From: Corallium rubrum
Lineage: Eukaryota > Cnidaria > Anthozoa > Scleralcyonacea > Coralliidae
Direction of reading: 5' to 3'
Length of the DNA: 64,000 nucleotides
NCBI GenBank assembly: GCA_964035015.1
Contig: OZ036002.1
Location: forward strand, 16,634,661-16,698,660
Shown here in pieces: positions 50,900 to 61,664 of this stretch. The notes under the pieces were generated by a model that was given only the letters and a program-made list of their open reading frames with translations, was not told where the DNA came from and did not search any database. How positions within the stretch are numbered: the stretch's first letter is position 1; every line of letters begins with the position of its first letter. The translations under genes and the position numbers were made by a program.

Positions 50900-51409
50900 T
50901 ATAAACCACTACCTTTGGTAATGGAATTTGTTGGAGAGAATAGTCAATCAATAACAGTCCATAAGCTAATATGTGATTCAAATGCTAACCAAAAAAGATC
51001 AAGCATGTCAATTAAAGATTGATTTTGTGTCTGTTATGATGTAACTGATGCACTAGACCATATGCACCAAAAAGGCTACCTGCATTGTGACCTAAAAACA
51101 AACAATGTTTTGGTTTCCAAAAAGAAGGGATTTTTGATAGACTTTGGAAAAGTACGTGAGATGGTACATCCTACTGCTAAGAAATACAAGGAAACGTATA
51201 GCCATATTGCATCAGAAGTACTGAAAGGTTCTCCTGTTAACTCAGCCAGTGATGTTTTTTCACTTGGGCGAATCTTTAAAACTATTGGCAAAGAAGTCAA
51301 CAGTACAACACTGATCCAGTTTGGGAAAACAGCCACAAATATTGATCCAAAAGAAAGGCCCACTCTTCTGAAGCTTTTGACAACTTTACATTCAGAGGAC
51401 ATTCATTAA
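50900..51409 (+). pseudogene. protein kinase C-lobe fragment
   Basis: The frame runs from PLPLVMEFVGE through a TGA at 51020-51022 and on to 51409. Visible are the catalytic loop HCDLKTNN (Cys where HRD kinases have Arg), the metal-binding DFG in IDFGKVREM, a SEV in place of APE, and DVFSLGR, the helix F motif. The N-lobe with the glycine loop and lysine is absent. It is probably a captured or retro-copied kinase exon that has decayed. Confidence 0.65.
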
Positions 51410-51654
51410 TTATTTCTATACAAAGAAAGAAATATAGACTGAGCAGATGTTCATCAGCAAAAGTGCAATACAGTAGAATAATCTAAAATTCATTATTAAT
51501 TCATGAGCAAAACACAAATAAAATAATTAGTACCGGTTAGTAGTTTGGATTTGCCTTGGACAGTGTCAGTAGTGATTTATTTGAGATAATCTTAAATTGA
51601 TAGTGTTTGAAGATTTAAATGATTCGTTAAACGCAAATCTGTAATAACTATCAA

Positions 51655-52130
51655 ATTTATAAATTATCCTTACACATACTGCACAGTGGTTGCAACTTGT
51701 GTTGTCAAGATGAATCGTCTTTCAGCAGCAGGTTGCAAAGATATTGTGTCTTTTGGTAGCCAGTTGAAGCTTTACTGTGCAGTATAATTAATTATAAAAT
51801 TTAAAATACTAAACAATTTATAAGTTCTCTTTACACATAACATACTGCACAGTGGGTGCAACACTTATGTTGTCAAGATGAATCGTCTTTCGGCAACAGG
51901 TTGCAAAGATAGTGTCTTTTGGTAGCCAGTTGAAGCTTTACTGTGCAGTATAATTAATTATAAAATTTAAAATACTAAACAATTTATAAATTTTCTTTAC
52001 ACATAACATACTGCACAGTGGGTGCAACACTTATGTTGTCAAGATGAATCGTCTTTCGGCAGCTGGTTGCAAAGATATTGTGTCTTTTGGTAGCCAGTTG
52101 AAGCTTTACTGTGCAGTATAATTAATTATA
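51655..52130 (+). repeat. three tandem hairpin-forming units of about 165 bp
   Basis: Each unit contains TACTGCACAGT near its start and ACTGTGCAGTA near its end. The arms continue pairing through TTGCAACT and AGTTGAA, and the loop holds GATGAATCGTCTTTC. Copies differ by a few bases. The shape resembles a clustered small-RNA precursor or a foldback satellite. Confidence 0.6.
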
Positions 52131-53266
52131 CGAGAACTACATAAATGCAACCCGGCCCCCTCGACCGCTTTTAACACATTAAATATACATAATCCCCCCG
52201 ATTAAAATAAGCACCTGGTCTGTTTTTGTAACAAATATAAACACCCTTGCCCTTCTGGCCTCCTTTACATCCTGTTTTTTTTCCACTTTTATAAATGTAG
52301 TTTTTCTATTATTGACCAATTTCCAAAGCAATATTTTATTCCAAAATAATAAAGCAGTGGCTGACGAAAAACTTGTGTCACGACCTAACTTAATCAATAG
52401 CACCAGAAACTGATAGCAAAAACAAACAATAATTGCAGACGCTTATATCAACGTGCCTATTAAACTATTTTAATAATATGATTCCTCATGTTCCAAATAT
52501 AATGTTGAACCTCAAAGAAAAACATCAGAACAGAAAAAAACGTAGGTTGCAGCCTGAAAACTATAGGTATGAGAGGCAAAACTAACCAGGGAAGAACTAT
52601 AACTTAATGCAAAGTTTCACTCGAACCATGGAAAAAAAAACGCCTGGAAAAATGTATATTATTTGACAAGATTTTTGCTGTTTTAACTGAGTTTAATTAA
52701 TACTGAAAAGGTTTCGGATATATGCCGACTCTAATCAGCTAAAGAAACGGCTGGTAAGGTAAATACGAATCACTGCTTTCCGTTAAATTTTCTTTTGGCT
52801 CTTCTCAGATGCTGCAAACACTGCCATACGGGCTACGGCGTTTGGTTTCCGTGGTTTTCTCGTTCGGTTCTTAGCAAAAGCCAAAAAGCAATCAATTCTC
52901 TTCAAAATGTGAAAAGCTGTTTGTGCTGATGTTCCCTTCAATTCACTGTTCTCTCTCGAGCCAAGATATGCCAGTGCATAAGTCTTTTGCTGGCTTTGAA
53001 CAGACACACGAAGAAACATCTTCTTTTTTTTTTTCAGTCACATTTGGCGGTCACATCTTTTCCGATCTTTATCGCAATTTTTCATGCTTTTTCAATGGTT
53101 TCTAGTCGTGTTTAAAATTGTTTGGTTCATCCCACTGCAACGTCTCTTCTTGGCTTTCCTTTTTTGGTCATTTGTAAACCAATTTTTCTGACAAAGATTT
53201 TGTTTCGCTTGAGTCGCGAAAGTTGGCGATTTGATGGATATATATACATACATACATGCATACATA

Positions 53267-53271
<5 letters not shown>
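52131..53271. other. no supported gene
   Basis: It contains a minus-strand ORF (52783-53019) with a basic central part but no recognised similarity, and T-rich sequence. Coding use cannot be supported. Confidence 0.35.
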
Positions 53272-53330
<59 letters not shown>

Positions 53331-53351
53331 TATATATATATATATATATAA
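53272..53351. repeat. (CA)n and (TA)n microsatellites
   Basis: A run of about 27 CA units is followed by about 10 TA units, upstream of the SINE trimer. Confidence 0.95.
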
Positions 53352-53496
53352 ATGATATTGGGCATTTCACTCGATTACATAGAACATGCTATGTAATCGA
53401 GTGAAATGCCCAATATCATTTATAATATACCCAATTCTCTCCTGGCATTACCACCTTATTATATATACAGAACTCGCGATCAAGCTCTCGGCAACG

Positions 53497-53567
53497 GCCT
53501 CCGTGGCTCAGTGGTCAGAGCATTGCACTAGAATCGCAAGGTCGTGGGTTCAATTCCTGCCGGAGGG
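53497..53567 (+). tRNA. tRNA-like head, SINE unit 1
   Basis: A 71-nt cloverleaf-like segment with A box TGGCTCAGTGG and B box GGTTCAATTCC, and loop anticodon AGA. It is part of a repeat, so not a functional tRNA gene. Confidence 0.5.
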
Positions 53568-53773
53568 CCTGTGTAGTTGCATTTTTCGCAACTGCTCCCG
53601 GTTTGGTCTTAAAATGTATATATTCTACACTCGAATTTTCCTTCACCCTAAATCCTTAGAACATGCTATGTAATCGAGTGAAATGCCCAATATCATTTAT
53701 AATATACCCAATTCTCTCCTGGCATTACCACCTTATTATATATACAGAACTCGCGATCAAGCTCTCGGCAACG

Positions 53774-53844
53774 GCCTCCGTGGCTCAGTGGTCAGAGCAT
53801 TGCACTAGAATCGCAAGGACGTGGGTTCAATTCCTGCCGGAGGG
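53774..53844 (+). tRNA. tRNA-like head, SINE unit 2
   Basis: Same fold as unit 1 with one change in the variable region (GGACG for GGTCG). Confidence 0.5.
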
Positions 53845-54050
53845 CCTGTGTAGTTGCATTTTTCGCAACTGCTCCCGGTTTGGTCTTAAAATGTATATAT
53901 TCTACACTCGAATTTTCCTTCACCCTAAATCCTTAGAACATGCTATGTAATCGAGTGAAATGCCCAATATCATTTATAATATACCCAATTCTCTCCTGGC
54001 ATTACCACCTTATTATATATACAGAACTCGCGATCAAGCTCTCGGCAACG

Positions 54051-54121
54051 GCCTCCGTGGCTCAGTGGTCAGAGCATTGCACTAGAATCGCAAGGTCGTG
54101 GGTTCAATTCCTGCCGGAGGG
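54051..54121 (+). tRNA. tRNA-like head, SINE unit 3
   Basis: Identical to unit 1 over the tRNA-like part. Confidence 0.5.
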
Positions 54122-54212
54122 CCTGTGTAGTTGCATTTTTCGCAACTGCTCCCGGTTTGGTCTTAAAATGTATATATTCTACACTCGAATTTTCCTTCAC
54201 CCTAAATCCTTA

Positions 54213-54280
<68 letters not shown>
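54213..54280. repeat. (TA)n microsatellite joining SINE and LINE
   Basis: About 33 TA units lie at the 3' end of both the SINE trimer (plus strand) and the LINE remnant (minus strand), so they may serve as tail for either. Confidence 0.9.
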
Positions 54281-54285
<5 letters not shown>

Positions 54286-54289
54286 GTTA

Positions 54290-55590
54290 TTATTTATTAC
54301 TATTATTTTGTGAAAGAAGTAGAGCCTGTATATATTTTTTTCGAAAAATAGTGACGGAATTAGACAATTTGATTTCAAGATCTATACCTTGCCATATTTG
54401 TGAAGAAACGAAGTTGAAAGTATGTACACCGTAATTTGTTCGAACTCTAGGTCTACTGAAATTTTGTTTATCAGCAAACTTGGTATTGTACGAATGACAT
54501 GTAGAAGCCAGTTGGATAGTTTGAGAAAATACTGTGGGAATATTACTCATATTGTGTATAATCTTATATGTGAATATACTAATTTTTAGTTTAAAAATAC
54601 TGTCAAATTTAAGAATATTTAAAAGATTGTAATATGGTGACGGATTTTCTCGCCTTGAGGCAAAAAAAATGAATTTTATACATGCGTTTTGACTAGATCG
54701 AATTTTCATTAAGCTAGTTGTGTAAGTATTACCCCAACTCATTAATCCATAATTAAGGTAAGGGTATATTAATGTATAATAGAGTTGCTTAAGCATCTTC
54801 AAATCAACGCAATATCTAAGTTTGTTAAGAATCCTAGTGTTTTTAGCAATTTTTGATTTAACATGTTTAATCTGTTGCTTCCAGTTGAGATTATTATCAA
54901 TTTAACGCCTAAATATTTTGTATAAGACTTTTCTTCAATATTGCCGATATTTTTATGACGCTTTTTCTGCTGCGCAGATGTTACTAGCATATAATTTGAT
55001 TTTTTATAATTGATTGAGAGTTTATTTGTTGTGCAATAGTGTAATATGTGATGCAATTCTTCATTCATCACACGTTCTATTTCATCAATACATGAATTAG
55101 AATAGAATATATTAGTATCATCCGCAAATATTCTAAAGGAAAGCTGATTAGAACAATTAGGCATGTCATTTATATAGAGTATAAATAGCAATGGACCTAA
55201 GGTTGAACCTTGAGGAATCCCACATGTTAATTTTAAAAGATCTGACTCAATATTTCCTATTTTGACATATTGATAACGATTAGTCAAATAATCACTAAAC
55301 CAAGTCAGTGGGGTTCCTCGTATACCATATTTATATAATTTGGATAATAAGATCTGGTGATTTACAGTATCAAAGGCTTTAGAAAAGTCCAAAAATAGTC
55401 CACATGTTATTTCTTTGTTATCAATAGATGTCTTAAGATTATCAGTAATTTCAAGTATTGCCTGTTCAGTAGAGTAGCCTTTCCTAAATCCAAATTGATA
55501 GTCATAAATTATTTTATTTTTTGTTAAAAAGAGTTCTAATTGGTCATATATTAATTGTTCTAAAATTTTTGCAAAAGGAGATAGTATTGA
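54290..55590 (-). pseudogene. LINE (non-LTR) reverse transcriptase remnant
   Basis: From the right, a frame with YQFGFRKG is followed, after a frameshift near 55477, by DFSKAFDTVNH, GIPQGSTLGPLLF and the catalytic FADDTN (about 55125). A second frame from 54802 holds the thumb-side part (LIYPYLNYGLMSWGN) and ends at 54290. These are reverse transcriptase motifs of the jockey/CR1/L2 group. The 5' part is missing, replaced by inverted SINE copies. Confidence 0.85.
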
Positions 55591-55652
55591 TATAGAATAT
55601 ATACATTATAAGGCCAAACCGGGACCAGTTGCGAAAAATGCAACTACACCGG

Positions 55653-55723
55653 CCTTCCGGCAGGAATTGAACCCATGACCTTGCGATTCTAGTGCAATGC
55701 TCTGACCACTGAGCCACGGAGGC
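55653..55723 (-). tRNA. tRNA-like head of inverted SINE
   Basis: Same cloverleaf as the plus-strand copies with minor changes in the acceptor and T arm. Not a functional tRNA gene. Confidence 0.45.
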
Positions 55724-55927
55724 CGTTGCCGAGAGCTTGATCGCGAGTTCTGTATACATTAAGGTGGTAATGCCAGGAGAGAATTGCGTTTATTAGAAGT
55801 AATATTGGGCATTTCACTCGATTACATAGCATGTTCTAGGGATTTATGGTGAAGGAAAATTCGAGTGTAGAATATATACATTATAAGACCAAACCGGGAT
55901 CAGTTGCGAAAAATGCAACTACACAGG

Positions 55928-55998
55928 CCTTCCTGCAGGAATTGAACCCACGACCTTGCGATTCTAGTGCAATGCTCTGACCACTGAGCCACGGAGGC
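55928..55998 (-). tRNA. tRNA-like head of second inverted SINE
   Basis: Same family, with an acceptor-stem change (CCTTCCT). Not a functional tRNA gene. Confidence 0.45.
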
Positions 55999-56104
55999 CG
56001 TTGCCGAGAGCTTGATCGCGAGTTCTGTATATATTAAGGTGGTAATGCCAGGAGAGAATTGGGTTTATTAGAAGTAATATTGGGCATTTCACTCGATTAC
56101 ATAT

Positions 56105-56521
56105 TGGTTGTTTCATGGTCGAGCACCTAACAATATTGTGGATTTGTAGGTTTTTCTCAGGGGCACTGCAATGATGCAGTCAGTTGTACGAGAGTGTATA
56201 ATTCTCTTGTGTGTGCACCTCCCTATATTTGTGCTAGTGGAATGCTGGGAAAGATTGGTATTTAAGCATTTTAATTCTAATTGTTTGAAACAAAAGGTTG
56301 GGGGGATAATTATATAGGCATCCCCCCTGGGATTGATGCCCATGCTAACAAGTACATTTTAAGGTTGTTAGAGTATAAACCTGGCAATGGCCCAGCCAAC
56401 AATGTACATGTACTAAAAGTAAACCTTCATCCTGTACTTTGAGCTAAAATGCAAAAGTTTGAAGAAAAAATTCCATGCTTGTAATACTGTTGTATTTTAT
56501 TTATTTATTTTTGTATTTTCA
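56105..56521. other. probable intron or intergenic sequence
   Basis: No coding signal. It ends in a T-rich tract and a 3' splice site (tattttcag) at the exon below. Confidence 0.4.
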
Positions 56522-56864
56522 GTTCATTTGGGCACAGTTGTACAAAGCAACATCAGCTTGCGGTAGAGAAGTGGGAACCTTGTATTACCTCAGACAGAGT
56601 TTTCGACTGGTTAATGTAACTTCAGATGTGAAAAGAAATTACTCCAGCTGTGAATCATTAATGCTTTCTGCCACGAAAGTATATTTGTGTTCTGCATTCA
56701 TGGAATGGGCTAAAATATCGGACACAAACTGTACCCCACCTGTGATTACAACTGATCTTCCACAACGTGCATCTGCAGAACAGAAATGGAAATTTCTTAA
56801 AGATTATCTTGGGAAGTTTGTAGATGAATATGCCACGACTGAATTTGATGCTGAGAAGAAGTGA
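56522..56864 (+). pseudogene. exon of a host-like gene, ends in TGA
   Basis: After a good 3' splice site the frame reads FIWAQLYKATSACGREVGTL, then VTSDVKRNYSSCESLML and KVYLCSAFMEWAK. TGA at 56862-56864 is followed by more charged codons in the same frame and then a GGGGGCATGCCCCC repeat. It may be an uncharacterised family common in cnidarians. It lies upstream of the four-exon group at 57.7-58.7 kb and may be the same gene. Confidence 0.4.
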
Positions 56865-57690
56865 CGGGAAGATGAAGAAACAAAGAGAAAAGAGAAAGAA
56901 ACTGAGAAACCAGAAAATGACAGCGGATGTGACCAGTGGCGGACACTTGACAAAATATTGGGGGAGCCTTCTAGGGGGGTGCGGGGGCATGCCCCCCTGG
57001 AAAATTTTTAAAATTTGGATCTCTGAAATGGCATTTGCAGCATTCTGAGAACACATTTTGTTAAAAATTTTAGGTTTTCAAAACACTATTTTAATGGTGC
57101 ATTTTGTTATAAATCACATGCTAAGCATAAAAAAACAACATTTCAGAGAAAATATTCTAGATGATTATCTACATTTTTGAATGGAATTGCAAGGTGGTTT
57201 AATTAACACGCCAATGACAATGTAAAATTTATTCGCTAAGCGAGTGAAATCCACATATTTCTTTTAAAATAAATAAATATCAGAATTTGATCAGTCTATG
57301 CATAGTTCGTCTATGACTCCATTCTGCGCACGCTTTTGTTTCATTAACATATTCTATTCTCGTACAAATAAAAGTAGAAATTCTACTTTTATTTGTACAA
57401 GAAACATGTTTATAGGCATGAAAACTTTCTTGTGCTTCTTGCACGCCATTCCTTCTGACTAAACCTAATTTGGCCAAATCGCAGTATGGAAATATAAAGT
57501 TTTGGTTCTGAGTGCTATTAAGGTAGTTGCACCAGCTAATGTTTGGTTCTTAGATTGCCCCCATCTTTTGGTATATAATACCTTATTGCATCTAATATTG
57601 AAAAAATATATTATTGCTCCCCAACTGTTTGTCCAAACTTCGCTAGACGATTCGAGAAATGACTAGTTTAACGGAAGTTGGACCTGTGGA
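56865..57690. other. repeat-rich gap between exons
   Basis: It contains a GGGGGCATGCCCCC repeat near 56975 and a short palindrome at 57363-57399 (GTACAAATAAAAGTAGAA and its inverse). No gene is evident. Confidence 0.4.
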
Positions 57691-58560
57691 ATGCGTCAAA
57701 GGGCTGGGTCGGTTGCTAACCACATGACCGAGCACGTGCAATTCTGGTCAGCAACCATGTTAATAATAACAGAAATGGTGGAAGATCTCCATTGGGCAAG
57801 ACGCGAGGTCGCATTCTTGGCTTTCAACGCCGAGTTTGAAAGGAACGGGTATGTATTTTGGTATCTTGTTCACTTATTTGATATATTTTGTAGCTCTTTC
57901 CAAGTAATCAGCTTTCGTATTTGTTTCAGTTACGGCAGAGCACCAGAAGGGCTTGTCCGCATTTTGGCGGACGCAAAGCTGAAATGAGAGGTGAAGGCGT
58001 GCGATGCGAGGGCACGCATTTACAAGTATTTGTGGTGTCTTCTCTGGGTAAGTTAAACTTTATTTTGTTTTGCTTAAAATCTGAAAATTATCTGAATTGG
58101 ACTATTCATTTCTTCCGCGCACATAATTTCGAGAATACAATATATAATATATGTACTAATGCGCGCACACAAATGTAATATTTCGCGCCAAGTTTACATT
58201 TTGGTGTCTTCTCGCATTGTGGGCAATTCTGTCACTACCTTATATTATAATAGATCATAATTTAGCTTTATTTTACAGTTTGGTAGTGGAAAGAAATTGG
58301 GGGCAGAAGTGAGAGCCAGTGGGCCCACATATGTGTACCCTTCCACCCTGAAGGCTATCGTCAGGGAGATCTTCCCTGATGACGTGGTGGATCAAGCCGA
58401 TCCAACCCATGCAGGCGTAAGTTTATAAAAAATTGTTAGCTTTATATACAGTATGTTATCAGTAGTCTCTTAATGGTTATGATCAAATATGGCAAGTAAT
58501 GTTTCTCATTATTTATTGAATGAATGTGAAACATTCTTAGGAACTCAGACTAATGGGCTT

Positions 58561-58591
<31 letters not shown>

Positions 58592-58704
58592 TTATTTATT
58601 TATTAATATTTATTTATTTATTAATTTTTATATATTTTGAATTTCTTTTTAGGTGTACAAAGTCAATATTGGTGATCTTCACCAGGAAAAGTGGCCCAGT
58701 AAAG
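57691..58704 (+). pseudogene. four further exons of a host-like gene
   Basis: Exons 57691-57848, 57930-58047, 58279-58416 and 58653-58704 have matching GT/AG boundaries and compatible phases. The peptide includes HVQFWSATMLIITEMVEDL, YGRAPEGLVRILADAKLK (then an in-frame TGA at 57985), KACDARARIYKY, and GPTYVYPSTLKAIVREIF. The stop in the second exon makes it a pseudogene unless that exon ends the gene. No domain is recognised. Confidence 0.45.
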
Positions 58705-59321
58705 GTAAAAAAAAGAAATAATATTTATTTAATAAAATTTATATGGTTTCTTGTTACTTCTAAGTATAAACATAATTGAAGGTGATCTTCAGTCCGTTCT
58801 ATGCATGTGTCCATATAATATTTACATCTTTATTTACAAACTAATATAGTGATGCCTCTTTTAAGATGGTAAGCTTTCCTCTTCTATTTTCAACTAGAAC
58901 ATTTTCATATATTTTGGCAGTACTGTACACCAACCTTTCAGTATTTCGATTTGTATTTTAATACTGCCTTGCATATACTACATTATCACATTTTGCCGAA
59001 TGGAGGTGTAAAATTAATGATGATTACTATAAAATATTGCAATATATTCCTCAGGTTGACCAATTCAAGATTCGTTGACAAATTCCTGTTTTGAATCCTG
59101 TTTTGAATTTGTTTGGCAAATAATTCTTTTTCTTATTGGTTGTTTAAAAACCAGAAACCAATCAAATTCAAAACAAGAAGGTAGCAATAATCTCCATCAA
59201 ATGAATTGGTCAAACCATAGCAAATGAATTGCAAAATATTTTAGGAATGCTTCTATTGCCACAACGTAACAGTATAATTATCATTAGTTTTGCCGTAACA
59301 ATTCAACAGTAAAAACAATAA

Positions 59322-59364
<43 letters not shown>

Positions 59365-59429
59365 AATAAAGAGTTGTACCGGAGATGGAGAAACGAGTGA
59401 AAATGTTAACTGAACTAGAACTGTAGGAC
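58705..59429. other. no gene; AT-rich with (AAT)n
   Basis: It holds a CCAATTCAAAACAGGAATTT-type inverted pair near 59058-59220 and a microsatellite at 59318-59369. No coding sequence. Confidence 0.4.
59318..59369. repeat. (AAT)n microsatellite
   Basis: About 17 AAT units with one interruption. Confidence 0.9.
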
Positions 59430-60142
59430 AGGAACATGATAAGAGCAATTAACTGCAGAGTGATACCAGTAGCAGGATACCACATGAATGTTTGTGAATT
59501 CTCCAAAGCAGATTTAAGGGAACTAGATATGATTTTGAAGAAGGAACTAAGGTTGAAGAACATGCTTGGTAGGCAATCCAGTGACGAGAGGCTATACATG
59601 AAAAGGCAGGTGGGAGGACGAGGATTAAAGAGCCTGAGAGAAGTATATCAGGAAACAAAAGTCAGAATTGCGACTTACATGTCAATGTCAGAGAGTAGAT
59701 GGATTGCAGTAGTATGGAAGAGAGAGTACGATGATGAGTATTGCTCAGTGAAACGTGAAGCAGAACAGACGTTAGCGGAATGTGGATTGGAGGTAACCTT
59801 TAATGAAAAAGGAGTTACGATGAACGGAGAGAGTATGAATATATGAAGAAGGAAATGCAAAGCAAGGTCTATAAGGACCAGGAATTGGAATGTAGTGAAT
59901 GGCTTAAATGTAATCTCAACCCTAAGAAGACTGCAGCGATAGTAAATATGCAAGAACAGATGATCGAGACAAGAAAATGGAAGGGGATGAGAGGACTAAA
60001 CGTTGAAACGGTACTGTGTAGGTTATGTGGACAGTACGATGAGACTGTCCAACATCTCTTGGCAGGATGCACAGTATTAGCAGGGACAGAGTATGTGAGG
60101 AGACATAACAGTGCATTGATGGTGCTACACTGTAAAAACTGA
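59430..60142 (+). pseudogene. R2-like non-LTR retroelement, 3' end
   Basis: Two frames (59436-59846 and 59843-60142) hold the C-terminal part of a retroelement protein. The first has IRAINCRVIPVAGYHMNVC and RLYMKRQVGGRGLKSL. The second has the zinc knuckle CRLCGQYDETVQHLLAGC followed by EYVRRHNSALMVLH. The C-x2-C-x7-H-x4-C knuckle after the RT domain is typical of R2/NeSL-like elements. The RT core is absent and the frames are shifted. Confidence 0.65.
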
Positions 60143-60428
60143 TTGGTCGAAATGACCAAAAAAAATTGGTCACCTGGATGCATCTGAGAGAACCAATTAA
60201 AATTGGACGTTTTAACCAATAAAATTAACCATTAATTAGTTGGTTATTTCAACCAATAACAATTGGTTAAATTAACCAAATATTTTGGTTGTTTTAACCA
60301 ATTTTTATTGTTTGAAATGACCAATTAATTAATAGTTAATTTTATTGGTTAAAACGACCAATTTTAATTGGTTCGTTCAGATGCATTCAGGTGACCAATA
60401 TTTTTTGGTCATTTCGACCAATTAGTTT
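60127..60428. mobile_element. 300-bp foldback MITE (TTGGTCGAAATGACC)
   Basis: The left arm CTGATTGGTCGAAATGACC is mirrored at the right end (GGTCATTTCGACCAATTAG). The arms stay complementary for about 130 bp through GATGCATC and AACCAATT motifs. It interrupts the retroelement remnant. Confidence 0.8.
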
Positions 60429-60717
60429 TCACAACCTAGTCTACATTAAAATGAAGAAAATTTGTGAGCCTCACCTCATTGATCATATATACATGTAATT
60501 AGTAATTGGAAATATACAAATAAAGCTATACAAATAAATTACAAAAATACAAATACAATATATAATAAAATATAAATGAGGGTAAAGTTTTAAATAAATA
60601 TATTAACACGAAAGATTTAAATAAGCCTGCATGGCCCTTTAAACATTACATTAAAAATATTAAGTAAGAACTATCATGCATGCATGCTGACATGAAAATG
60701 TTCTATAAGTAATATTT
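60429..60717. other. no gene
   Basis: AT-rich unique sequence without features. Confidence 0.4.
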
Positions 60718-60851
60718 CAAATCCGAGTTAGTGTTCTAGACGTGGTTTCTAATCCTATGTGCCGTTAACAATAGCGAGGCGCAGCCAAGCTATTGTTAAC
60801 GGCACATGGGATTTGACAACCAAGTCTAGAACACTAACGAGGATTTGAAAT
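60718..60851. mobile_element. 134-bp foldback MITE
   Basis: Two 61-bp arms (starting TTTCAAATCCGAGTTAGTG) are near-perfect inverted copies around a 12-nt loop. The inner stem is GTGCCGTTAACAATAGC. Confidence 0.8.
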
Positions 60852-60902
60852 AGCTTCTCACACATCATTAGATATTCATTGCAATGAGGGCAATCACAGC
60901 AG

Positions 60903-61083
60903 ACTAGTCATCCGTCAAGCGCTTGCAGAGACAAGGGGAAATTTTGTTTTAAAACAGCCAGGAGTTTTGGTTCGCAAGACGTTGGATTTATTGGAAAACA
61001 TACATGAGATTATGTTGAATAACAGGATCAATTTAGCCAGGACTGATATTGAGCAGAGAAAATATAGACGACAATTGGAATAA
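60903..61083 (+). CDS. exon fragment of 59 codons, unknown
   Basis: After a cacagcag acceptor the frame reads LVIRQALAETRGNFVLKQ, then VRKTLDLLENIHEIMLNN and ends ARTDIEQRKYRRQLE before TAA. It is helical and charged and looks coding. It may be the last exon of a truncated gene. Confidence 0.35.
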
Positions 61084-61435
61084 TGTAGAACTTTACAAAC
61101 CAAAGAAGACAGAAGATGTTAATGATCGATATCGGAGAAAACAAAGCGTGAGGTGACAGTCTTGTATACTTTTATATGTACTTCATAATATTATGAAAGG
61201 TAGATGGATGTTTAAACTTCATTACTTCAATCAGTCTGCAAGCAACATCACTGTTTTAGTGCTTTTCGTAGGTTTCTGCCTGTCGTCGAATAACTTAAAT
61301 TGCACCAACATAAGTTTGGTTTCTTGTTAGTCTATTTTACTTGTAATATATGTATCGCATGTAGTCACTTATATTGTGAAGCGCTGTTAGGTAAAAAATC
61401 TGTTGTATTTGGAACTGGTTTCTATAGCGACAGAA
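61084..61435. other. no supported gene
   Basis: Unique sequence with a short ORF continuing into the palindromic repeat. No function can be supported. Confidence 0.35.
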
Positions 61436-61547
61436 AATTGTATTGGGAAATGATTTCTAAATACAGCGTACTGTATTTAGAAATGTTTTCTAAATACAGT
61501 TTACTGTATTTAGAAAACATTTCTAAATACAGTATTGAAATTTTAAA
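61436..61547. repeat. TTTCTAAATACAGT palindromic repeat
   Basis: Four alternating copies of TTTCTAAATACAG and CTGTATTTAGAAA form overlapping hairpins. Confidence 0.75.
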
Positions 61548-61664
61548 TTAACATATGTATTGTTCTCGCACTTGAATTAATGGGTCTCTGGTTTAGACTG
61601 GGTTTCTAGGTAAGGTAAGTACATGTGACGTAAATCAAGCAACCGGATTGGCCGAAATACTATG

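Larger units (their letters stand above)
53386..54213 (+). mobile_element. tRNA-derived SINE, exact head-to-tail trimer
   Basis: Three 277-bp units start at 53386, 53663 and 53940 and are nearly identical, each with a tRNA-like segment, a GCATTTTTCGCAACTGC hairpin and an AT-rich tail. Tandem organisation at one exact period suggests unequal crossing-over or rolling-circle amplification rather than independent insertions. Confidence 0.85.
55590..56104 (-). mobile_element. two SINE copies in inverse orientation
   Basis: Tandem copies of the 277-bp family on the minus strand, with small deletions. They share the AGTAATATTGGGCATTTCACTCG junction. With the plus-strand trimer they flank the LINE remnant as inverted repeats. 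Confidence 0.8.

Noticed and set aside
51655-52130. Hammerhead ribozyme repeats
   Set aside because: I looked for CTGATGA and GAAA core elements in the correct order and did not find them.
53092-53370. Cys/Val repeat ORFs near 53.2 kb
   Set aside because: They are translations of the (CA)n and (TA)n microsatellites.
53497-54121. Functional tRNA genes
   Set aside because: The cloverleafs are heads of SINE units with stem mismatches, repeated in tandem and inverted with shared non-tRNA tails.
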